The translations under genes and the position numbers were made by a program. From NCBI GenBank assembly GCA_964451985.1, contig CAYVKB010000095.1, positions 1-7,136 on the forward strand: a DNA stretch of 7,136 bases, given 5' to 3'. The DNA comes from GBS-DC sp964451985. GTDB taxonomy: Bacteria > Armatimonadota > Fimbriimonadia > Fimbriimonadales > GBS-DC. How positions within the stretch are numbered: position 1 is the first letter of the stretch; every line of letters begins with the position of its first letter. This document shows, piece after piece, positions 1 to 4,874 of this stretch. The notes under the pieces were generated by a model. That model did no database searches and was not told the DNA's origin. It was given only the letters and a program-made list of their open reading frames with translations.

Positions 1-4
1 GGGG

Positions 5-25
5 ACGCCGACGACATTACACCAT
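5..25 (-). repeat. Decamer pair after galE
   Basis: Read in the galE direction, the stop codon is followed after four bases by ATGGTGTAAT (25-16), one base, then TCGTCGGCGT (14-5). The same two decamers, in the opposite order, follow the uvrA stop at 7039-7060. Meaning unknown. Confidence 0.45.
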
Positions 26-29
26 CTAA

Positions 30-1013
30 TTATTCAGCATAGCCATTCGGGTGTCGCGTGAACCACCGGTAAGCATGCTCAATCATCGTCTCCAGTTGGG
101 GGTAGCGGGGTCGCCAGCCGAGTTCGCGCTGGGCTTTCTCGGCGGAAGCGACGAGTCGGGCGGGGTCGCCCGCTCGGCGGGGGGCGTACACAGTAGGGAT
201 AGGCTTGCCCACCACCTGCTCGGCGGCACGAATGACCTCCAGCACGGAGTAGCCCTGCCCGTTGCCCAGATTATACGCTTCGCTGGGTGCGCCCGCGCGT
301 AGCCTGCCCAGCGCCAGATAGTGCGCCTCGCACAAGTCCCATACATGCACATAGTCGCGAATGCACGAGCCGTCGGGCGTGTCGTAGTCCGTTCCGAACA
401 CGGAAATTGACTCACGTTTGCCCAGCGCAGCGAATAACGTGAGGGGAATCAGATGCTCTTCGGGGCGATGGTCTTCGCCCAGCTCGCCGTCGGGGTCCGC
501 ACCCGCCGCGTTAAAGTAGCGCAGCGCCATCGAGCGAATCCCATATGCCTGTCCATACCAGCGCAGCATGCCCTCCATCACGCGCTTGGTCTCACCGTAA
601 GTGTTGGTGGGATTCTGCGGGTGCGTTTCAGGAATGGGAATTTCGATGGGTTCACCGTACACCGCCGCCGTCGAGGAGAAAATGATTTGCGACACACCGT
701 GAGTACGCATCGCATCCATCAGCCGTAGACAGCCCAGCACGTTGTTGTCGTAATATTTGGCAGGGTCGCGCATCGACTCGCCGGCGAAGATGAACGCAGC
801 AAAGTGTAGCACGCACTCGATGTCGTACTTGCGGAAGATTCGGTTGAGTGAGTCGGGGTCGCGCAGGTCGCCTTGTTCCAGGATACCACCTAATAATGCG
901 CCCGTATGTCCAGTAGCAAAGTTGTCCAGCACGACTACCGATTCACCTTTTTGCAGCAGATATTTCACCATGTGCGAGCCGATATAGCCCGCGCCGCCGA
1001 TAACGAGAAGCAT
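30..1013 (-). CDS. galE: UDP-glucose 4-epimerase (GalE)
   Basis: Interconverts UDP-glucose and UDP-galactose in the cytoplasm with bound NAD, supplying galactose for surface polysaccharides or running the Leloir pathway. The 327-residue product begins with the Rossmann nucleotide motif GGAGYIG (residues 6-12). It carries the extended-SDR catalytic set: Ser in SST (113-115) and Tyr139-x3-Lys143 in YGETK. RYFNAAGA (165-172) and RDYVHVWDL (219-227) are typical of GalE, and the length is close to the usual 325-340. The ATG at 1013 is the only sensible start, because the Rossmann strand begins at residue 2. No Shine-Dalgarno is present; a TACAAT hexamer lies six bases upstream, which suggests a leaderless transcript. 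No other galactose or polysaccharide gene is visible. Family assignment is very firm, but the true sugar preference (UDP-Glc or UDP-GlcNAc) cannot be read here. Confidence 0.96.
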   Translation of the reverse strand: MLLVIGGAGYIGSHMVKYLLQKGESVVVLDNFATGHTGALLGGILEQGDLRDPDSLNRIFRKYDIECVLHFAAFIFAGESMRDPAKYYDNNVLGCLRLMDAMRTHGVSQIIFSSTAAVYGEPIEIPIPETHPQNPTNTYGETKRVMEGMLRWYGQAYGIRSMALRYFNAAGADPDGELGEDHRPEEHLIPLTLFAALGKRESISVFGTDYDTPDGSCIRDYVHVWDLCEAHYLALGRLRAGAPSEAYNLGNGQGYSVLEVIRAAEQVVGKPIPTVYAPRRAGDPARLVASAEKAQRELGWRPRYPQLETMIEHAYRWFTRHPNGYAE

Positions 1014-1019
1014 AAAGGA

Positions 1020-1049
1020 ATTGTACCTGCCTACAGAGGTTGCTTACAA
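1020..1049 (-). promoter_or_regulatory. galE promoter (leaderless type)
   Basis: On the minus strand a -35-like TTGTAA (1049-1044, 4 of 6 consensus bases) is followed after 18 bases by the -10 TACAAT (1025-1020, 5 of 6). The ATG of galE comes after exactly six more bases (TCCTTT), so transcription should begin at or next to the start codon. The -35 hexamer overlaps the TAA stop of the M48 gene, so galE would be transcribed independently. Inferred from sequence alone. Confidence 0.6.
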
Positions 1050-2114
1050 GTGCGAACCTGTGTGTTTTTCTAAATATCTCAGTCGCTCTTGCAGCGCAGG
1101 ATGCACTGCATCGCCTTGTTGATCAGTTTCGCGTTGGTGGATAGTGGCAATTTTACGCAGTGCGTTTTTCAGGGGCGCAGCTCCGTACTGGCTGACGGCA
1201 AAGGCATCCGCTTCGCGCTCGTGGCGCCGGCGCAACCGTAGGATAGGCAGCGTGGTACCGAGTGTGAGTAATCCCATCCAGAGCAATAGCCCCCAGTTTG
1301 GGAAGCGTTCCCACAGCGGTGCAAGCGCGAGGGTGCCTCCCACGCCCATACCCAGCGTCACCAGCCAGAGCCGTATCAGCCGTCGCCGTTGTGCCAGGTG
1401 CGCTACCTCGTGGGCAATCACAGCGAGCGTCTCCTGCTGCGTGAGGCTTGCCAGCAGATAATCGGTGAGAGCAATCCTGCCTCCACTGAGAGCGAAGGCA
1501 TTTGCACGGCGCACGCGTGAACCGTCGAGCACGAGGATTTCGCGCACCTGCACGCTCAGCTCGCGTCCCAGACGCTGCGCCTCCTCCAGCAGGTGTGCCT
1601 CGATGGGCACGCTATGTATGGGCAGTGGAACCGCGCGGCGCGAGAGACTCAGTCCACTTATCAGTGCGCATAGCCCCATCCCACTGGCAATCAGGACGCC
1701 CCACACGCCCCCCTCGCGGAGCTGCCCACTAAACAGATAGACCAACGTCAGCGTGCCCAGCCCGAAGGTCACAATCGGTGCAAGGGCGTCCCACACCAAG
1801 CCCAGCCGCGCAATCAGATACTCGCGCCGTGTCGCGTGCAAATCGCGCTGCGCCCGCTCCAGTGGGTAGAGCCAGTGGAAAATCAGCCCGAACTCCAGAA
1901 GCGTCAGCCCCGCGCTTGCGACTAACATCAACGCAGTCAGTGGTGCACTGTGTTCGTAAACTTGCATCCAGAGCACGATCTTTAGGAGTACGGAAAGCCA
2001 CAGCAGTCGCCAAAGCCGCCGCGTGAGGCGTCCGAACGATGTACCTGATCGGATTAGGTAGCGTCCTGACACGACGATGCATAAGCTAATCAGCAACAGA
2101 GAAAGCCACACCAC
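1044..2114 (-). CDS. Membrane-bound M48 family zinc metalloprotease
   Basis: A probable integral-membrane endopeptidase of the Ste24/HtpX superfamily, a group that cleaves membrane or misfolded proteins. The zinc motif HEVAH lies at residues 235-239 (counted from the GTG at 2114). The third ligand is the Glu of EREAD (299-303), matching the family ExxxD pattern, and ADAFAV follows it as in Ste24-type proteins. Hydrophobic segments suggest about seven membrane helices: near 2-20, 34-53, 59-83, 111-128 and 137-157 before the catalytic motif, and 249-268 and 274-292 after it. The open frame runs up to 2195, but its first codons lie inside the tmRNA gene and encode no recognisable protein. The first plausible start after the tmRNA is GTG at 2114, or the adjacent GTG at 2111; both place the first membrane helix at the N-terminus. 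No Shine-Dalgarno precedes either, and the first in-frame ATG is far inside the protein. The substrate is unknown. Confidence 0.88.
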   Translation of the reverse strand: MVWLSLLLISLCIVVSGRYLIRSGTSFGRLTRRLWRLLWLSVLLKIVLWMQVYEHSAPLTALMLVASAGLTLLEFGLIFHWLYPLERAQRDLHATRREYLIARLGLVWDALAPIVTFGLGTLTLVYLFSGQLREGGVWGVLIASGMGLCALISGLSLSRRAVPLPIHSVPIEAHLLEEAQRLGRELSVQVREILVLDGSRVRRANAFALSGGRIALTDYLLASLTQQETLAVIAHEVAHLAQRRRLIRLWLVTLGMGVGGTLALAPLWERFPNWGLLLWMGLLTLGTTLPILRLRRRHEREADAFAVSQYGAAPLKNALRKIATIHQRETDQQGDAVHPALQERLRYLEKHTGSHL

Positions 2115-2123
2115 TAATGGAGG

Positions 2124-2129
2124 ATTATC
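2124..2129 (-). promoter_or_regulatory. Possible -10 box for the M48 gene
   Basis: GATAAT (minus strand 2129-2124) matches TATAAT at five of six bases and ends nine bases before the GTG at 2114. It could give the protease a nearly leaderless transcript of its own, as proposed for galE and uvrA. No -35 is evident, and the GG that precedes the other -10 boxes in this window is absent. The alternative is transcription from the tmRNA promoter. Confidence 0.25.
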
Positions 2130-2148
2130 GGCGTGCGCGAGGAGATTT

Positions 2149-2497
2149 TGGTGGAGGCGGGGGGAATTGAACCCCCTTCCGAGACCGTTGCGCACTCAGC
2201 ATCTACGAGTGTAGCCTTTCTTTGGCTCTCGCGTGGGATGTCCCGAAAGGCAGGGCGTTCCCACGCCAGCTCAGTGTAATGTCCTCTCTCAGCCCTGAGC
2301 ATAGCTTCGAGAGTCAGTCGATCTGGCCCACGCTCGGCTCCGCTCGGATCGACCGCAAGCAGAGCGGCGCGCTGCTAATTAGGCAGCGAGAGCATAGTTA
2401 GTGTTCGCACTTCTTGTGTGCCGCTTTTTTACGAGGCCAGCGGCGCCTCGACTCGCAACTGAGCGTCAAGCGTGTCCCGTCGAACCCTGACGCCCCC
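2149..2497 (-). ncRNA. ssrA: tmRNA (ssrA), tag peptide ANTNYALAA
   Basis: Transfer-messenger RNA, which rescues stalled ribosomes in trans-translation by adding a degradation tag to the incomplete protein. The 5' end (2497) reads GGGGGCG, followed by GGGTTCGACGGG, close to the conserved tmRNA start. The 3' end reads CGCCTCC-A-CCA (2159-2149), pairing with the 5' end over seven base pairs with one G-U. The T arm has a five-pair G/C stem around TTCAATT (2160-2176). The segment GGCCTCGTAAAAA is identical to that of E. coli tmRNA. The resume codon GCG (2408-2406) opens a frame of nine codons, ANTNYALAA, ending at TAA (2381-2379). That stop lies in the loop of a GCTGC/GCAGC hairpin, as in helix 5 of other tmRNAs. 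The CCA is encoded in the DNA, and the length of 349 nt is normal. This is the ordinary one-piece form. Confidence 0.97.
2379..2408 (-). other. ssrA: tmRNA tag reading frame
   Basis: Nine sense codons plus TAA inside tmRNA encode ANTNYALAA. With the alanine carried by tmRNA itself, the appended tag would be A-ANTNYALAA. The terminal ALAA is the usual recognition end for ClpXP-type proteases, and Asn/Tyr before it is common. The frame is fixed by the resume codon position after GCGGC and by the stop in the following hairpin loop. Confidence 0.9.
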
Positions 2498-2503
2498 GTA
2501 CAT

Positions 2504-2520
2504 ACACAATAGTATACCAC
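2504..2520 (-). promoter_or_regulatory. tmRNA promoter, extended -10
   Basis: On the minus strand TGG-TATACT forms an extended -10 (TG at 2519-2518, hexamer 2516-2511). It ends 13 bases before the mature 5' end of tmRNA at 2497. Initiation six to seven bases after the hexamer would leave a leader of about seven bases, which RNase P would remove, as is usual for tmRNA. No good -35 is visible, which fits an extended -10 promoter. It sits in the 45 bases between the SDR stop and tmRNA. Confidence 0.6.
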
Positions 2521-2542
2521 ATCGCCACCGCAAAAGTTCCGC

Positions 2543-3334
2543 CTAACTGAGTCTCACCTTCCGCATCAGCCTTGACAACAACCCCGGCGCGAACCGTTTC
2601 AGATAAAGCGCAATCTTCTCGTAGCGAGCGATGTAGACCTCTTCTTTGCGCTTGTGGATGGCGTTCAGTATCTGGCGGGCGCAGGCTTCAGCGGGCATGC
2701 CCCGCGCGATGCGGTTGTCTAACACGCCGTGCTCTTGCCCGTCGCCGCGCAGGGCGTGCATAGAGACCTCCGTGCGCACAAAACCGGGGCAGATAATCGT
2801 AATCCGAATGCCCTGCTCGTACACTTCCGTGCGCAGGGAGTCGAAGTAGCCATGCAGGGCGTGCTTGGAAGCACAGTAAGCAGACTGGCGCGGCGTGCTG
2901 AACTTGCCCAGCAGGCTGCTCACAACTGCAATCTGCCCGCCCCCGCGCTCAATCATATACGGTAGCATCGTTTTCGTGAGCGAGATGACGCTGAAGTAGT
3001 TCACCTCCATGATGCGTCGGTCGACGCTCAGATCGGTCTCCAGCACCAGCGAGCGTTGCGAGACGCCCGCGTTATTAATCAGGATGTCCACCTGCCCGAA
3101 GTGTTCAATTGCTGCGGCGACGGCGGTGGGGTGGAACTCCAAATCGGTTACGTCGAACGGCAGCAACAGGATTTTACCCTCACCAGTGCAGGCGCGTTGC
3201 ACGGCTTCGAGCCGCTCGCGCCGCCGTGCTGTCAGAATCAGGTGTGCGCCCTCACGGTGGAACGCATACGCCAGCGCCTCGCCGATGCCCGAAGACGCGC
3301 CCGTAATCCACACGACCCTATTACGGAATCGCAT
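2543..3334 (-). CDS. SDR family NAD(P)-dependent oxidoreductase
   Basis: A classical short-chain dehydrogenase/reductase of 263 residues, the usual length being about 250-280. The cofactor motif TGASSGIG is at 11-18 and NNAG at 87-90. The catalytic tetrad is visible: Asn112, Ser140, Tyr153 and Lys157 (YCASK). PGFVRTE (183-189) is the nucleotide-binding segment after the active site. Arginines after the second strand (TARRRER, 36-42) suggest NADP(H), because an acidic residue there would favour NAD. The C-terminal tail (about 230-263) is basic and hydrophobic and resembles the DHRS7-like group, some of which associate with membranes; that comparison is from memory. The ATG follows the pilT stop after three bases and has no strong Shine-Dalgarno, so translation is probably coupled to pilT. 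The substrate is unknown. Confidence 0.93.
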   Translation of the reverse strand: MRFRNRVVWITGASSGIGEALAYAFHREGAHLILTARRRERLEAVQRACTGEGKILLLPFDVTDLEFHPTAVAAAIEHFGQVDILINNAGVSQRSLVLETDLSVDRRIMEVNYFSVISLTKTMLPYMIERGGGQIAVVSSLLGKFSTPRQSAYCASKHALHGYFDSLRTEVYEQGIRITIICPGFVRTEVSMHALRGDGQEHGVLDNRIARGMPAEACARQILNAIHKRKEEVYIARYEKIALYLKRFAPGLLSRLMRKVRLS

Positions 3335-3337
3335 GAC

Positions 3338-4441
3338 TCAGATTGCCTGTCGCGCCATCGCCGTTTCAGGCAGCTGCTCGCCTAATCGCGCCGCGATCTC
3401 CTCGGGGTTCTGCGCCACCCGATACATATCCTCGCGCGCGATGAGTTTATGCTGGTACAAAAACAGCAGGTGGTTGTCCAACGAAATCATGCCCAGCTGC
3501 TGACCCGTCTGAATCGCCGATTCGATACTATGAATCTTACGCTCGCGAATCATGTGCCCGATGGCGGGAGTGACGTACATAATCTCGAACGCAGCGACGC
3601 GTCCGGGTCGGTCGGCGCGCGGCAGCAGGAGTTGTGAGATAATCGCCACAAGGTTTGTGCTGAGCTGCACGCGAATTTGTTCCTGTTGCTCGTGCGGGAA
3701 TACGTCCACGATGCGCTCCACCGTGCGCGCTGCGCCGGTGGTGTGGACAGTGGCGAACACGAGGTGCCCTGTCTCGGCGGCAGTGATGGCGGCTTGAATA
3801 GTCTTCAGGTCGCGCATCTCGCCCACCAGGATCACATCGGGGTCCATACGCATCGCGCGCACGACGCCCTCGTCGAAGCTGGGCACGTCGACACCCACCT
3901 CGCGCTGACTAACGACCGATTTTTTCGCCTCGTGGAAATACTCAATCGGGTCCTCGACGGTAATAATATGTGTCTCACGGTTGGCGTTGATATAGTCGAC
4001 CATCGTCGCCAGCGTGGTGGTCTTCCCCGAACCAGTGGGACCTGTGACCAGCACCAGTCCACGCGGCAAGTGCAGCAGGCGTTTGACTGATTCGGGCAAC
4101 CCGATTTCCTCGAAGCTGCGCAGGCGGAACGGAATCAAGCGGAAGTTGATGGCGATTGCGCCTTTTTCGTAGTAGGCGGCGACGCGGAATCGGGCTTTGG
4201 AGTGGGTGTAACCGAAGTCGGCGGTGCGCACGCGCTCCAGCTCGTGTATCGCGCGTGGGGGTGCAACCTCGCGGAACAGCCGTTCGGTGTCGGCGGGACT
4301 CAGTTCCCCATACTCTTCCAGGCGCACCAGTCGCCCGTGTAGGCGCAGGGTGGCAGGCTCGCGGGGCACGATATGGATGTCCGAAGCCTCGCGCTCGAAG
4401 CAAATATCCAGTAGTTGATCGGCGGATGCGAATTTCAGCAT
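3338..4441 (-). CDS. pilT: Type IV pilus retraction ATPase (PilT)
   Basis: A hexameric cytoplasmic ATPase that drives type IV pilus retraction, hence twitching motility and often DNA uptake. The 367-residue product carries, in order, an N-terminal PAS-like domain beginning MLKFASADQLL; Walker A GPTGSGKT (134-141); the Asp box ITVEDPIEY (160-168); Walker B DPDVILVGEMRD (200-211); and the His box TVHTTGA (231-237). AIGHMIRERK (293-302) corresponds to the PilT AIRNLIRE motif, which separates PilT from the assembly ATPase PilB. The start is ATG at 4441, preceded by GGAGGG (4454-4449) with a seven-base spacer. The frame stays open upstream to a GTG at 4639, but that stretch is Arg-rich and unlike PilT. 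No pilin, pilB or pilC is in the window. PilU is the main alternative name. The SDR gene follows after three bases. Confidence 0.95.
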   Translation of the reverse strand: MLKFASADQLLDICFEREASDIHIVPREPATLRLHGRLVRLEEYGELSPADTERLFREVAPPRAIHELERVRTADFGYTHSKARFRVAAYYEKGAIAINFRLIPFRLRSFEEIGLPESVKRLLHLPRGLVLVTGPTGSGKTTTLATMVDYINANRETHIITVEDPIEYFHEAKKSVVSQREVGVDVPSFDEGVVRAMRMDPDVILVGEMRDLKTIQAAITAAETGHLVFATVHTTGAARTVERIVDVFPHEQQEQIRVQLSTNLVAIISQLLLPRADRPGRVAAFEIMYVTPAIGHMIRERKIHSIESAIQTGQQLGMISLDNHLLFLYQHKLIAREDMYRVAQNPEEIAARLGEQLPETAMARQAI

Positions 4442-4685
4442 AATGACGCCCTCCAGTGCGAGAAGAGTTTCGAGATGAAATCGTAGAATCCTGCTGTGAG
4501 TGTTGAGAACGTTTCCACCCCGCCGTGCCGTGCGCCGTTGGGGTCGCGAACCCCAGGTTCCTTTTTGGGAGGTTCGGCTCGCCTCGCGATTCGTCGCTGT
4601 GCGACGCTGCCACTTAGCTAAGCCGTCGCTCCCTGCCACAATCGGCGACGGTTCGATCCACCGCAGGCGTCACGCACACGGCAGG
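4442..4685 (-). promoter_or_regulatory. Predicted long structured 5' leader of pilT
   Basis: If transcription starts just after the TATAAT at 4697-4692, pilT carries a leader of about 245 nt. It contains several perfect hairpins. Stem A pairs 4651-4645 with 4629-4623 (CCGTCGC/GCGACGG, seven pairs, loop 15). Stem B pairs 4606-4601 with 4597-4592 (CGTCGC/GCGACG, six pairs, loop 3). Stem C pairs 4555-4550 with 4544-4539 (TGGGGT/ACCCCA, six pairs, loop 5). The 3' arm of A can instead pair with the 5' arm of B, so the folds are mutually exclusive. The palindrome CTTAGCTAAG (4614-4623) lies in between. I recognise no known riboswitch class. It could be a regulatory leader, a dispersed GC-rich repeat, or both. 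Confidence 0.35.
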
Positions 4686-4691
4686 AATGTA

Positions 4692-4697
4692 ATTATA
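4692..4697 (-). promoter_or_regulatory. -10 box of the pilT promoter
   Basis: A perfect TATAAT on the minus strand (4697-4692), preceded by AGGG as at the other -10 boxes in the window. It lies about 250 bases before the pilT ATG. No -35 of good match is seen at 16-18 bases. It is the best promoter candidate I found upstream of pilT, since the sequence between it and the ATG is very GC-rich. Confidence 0.5.
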
Positions 4698-4730
4698 CCC
4701 TTTCAGGCGTTGCCACGCACTTCACTCCCC

Positions 4731-4740
4731 AGTGAGACAC
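4731..4740 (+). repeat. Direct repeat AGTGAGACAC, copy 1
   Basis: First of two identical decamers in the divergent intergenic region. It lies immediately beyond the expected -35 position of the pilT promoter and forms one arm of the TCACT-cccc-AGTGA inverted repeat. Confidence 0.5.
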
Positions 4741-4806
4741 GCCTCGAGCAGTACGGCGTCCGTCAAAGCAAGTACACCCCTCAAACACTTCCACAATCTG
4801 AGCCAT

Positions 4807-4816
4807 AGTGAGACAC
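4807..4816 (+). repeat. Direct repeat AGTGAGACAC, copy 2
   Basis: Second identical decamer, 46 bases before the uvrA -10 hexamer. The context differs from copy 1: there is no matching TCACT arm before it. Confidence 0.5.
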
Positions 4817-4862
4817 CACAAGATTGATACCGACTCTCCTCACCTTCCATCCCTGTTGAAGG

Positions 4863-4868
4863 TATAAT
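4863..4868 (+). promoter_or_regulatory. uvrA -10 box (leaderless type)
   Basis: A perfect TATAAT preceded by GAAGG, six bases (TCGGCT) before the ATG of the truncated uvrA. The spacing equals that at galE and predicts initiation at or next to the start codon. The nearest purine-rich segment, GAAGG, is about 12 bases from the ATG, too far for a normal Shine-Dalgarno. No convincing -35 is seen at 16-18 bases. Confidence 0.55.
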
Positions 4869-4874
4869 TCGGCT

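Larger units (their letters stand above)
4698..4862. promoter_or_regulatory. Divergent pilT/uvrA control region
   Basis: These 165 bases between the two opposing -10 boxes contain no credible gene. They hold two exact copies of AGTGAGACAC in the same orientation (4731-4740 and 4807-4816, 76 bases apart). The first copy also takes part in a small inverted repeat, TCACT-cccc-AGTGA (4722-4735). Their position just beyond the likely -35 zone of pilT and about 47 bases ahead of the uvrA -10 would suit operator sites. I see no recognisable LexA box. Confidence 0.35.

Noticed and set aside
453..728. Plus-strand reading frames opposite galE, M48, SDR and pilT, and minus-strand frames opposite uvrA
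   Set aside because: They lie wholly inside well-supported genes on the other strand or frame, have arginine/alanine-rich low-information translations and show no family motif.
2115..2195. M48 protein starting at ATG 2195
   Set aside because: Those codons are the 3' third of tmRNA (T arm, acceptor stem, CCA) read as protein.
2149..2225. A tRNA gene suggested by the T arm and acceptor end
   Set aside because: The matching acceptor strand is at 2497, with a tag frame and tmRNA core between, so the tRNA-like part belongs to tmRNA.
2114..2302. Small minus-strand reading frame at 2114-2302
   Set aside because: It lies almost entirely within tmRNA and encodes nothing recognisable.
4442..4639. 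A 66-residue N-terminal extension of PilT from a GTG at 4639
   Set aside because: The extension is Arg-rich and low in hydrophobic residues, is unlike any PilT N-terminus, and spans the hairpins. The ATG at 4441 has an ideal Shine-Dalgarno and begins a typical PilT sequence.
4640..4660. GGTTCGATCC, resembling a tRNA T arm
   Set aside because: The flanking bases do not form a five-pair stem and no acceptor, D arm or anticodon arm can be placed around it.
4667..4680. GTCACGCACA on the plus strand, resembling the start of a GEMM-I (c-di-GMP) riboswitch
   Set aside because: The following conserved GCAAACC and GGGACGCAAAGCC segments are missing, and the only downstream gene on that strand is leaderless uvrA about 200 bases away.
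4500..4874. The missing N-terminal part of UvrA in another frame upstream
   Set aside because: None of the frames shows GLSGSGKS, the YVESLSAYARQFL-type segment or other NBD1 landmarks, so a simple frameshift does not explain the truncation.
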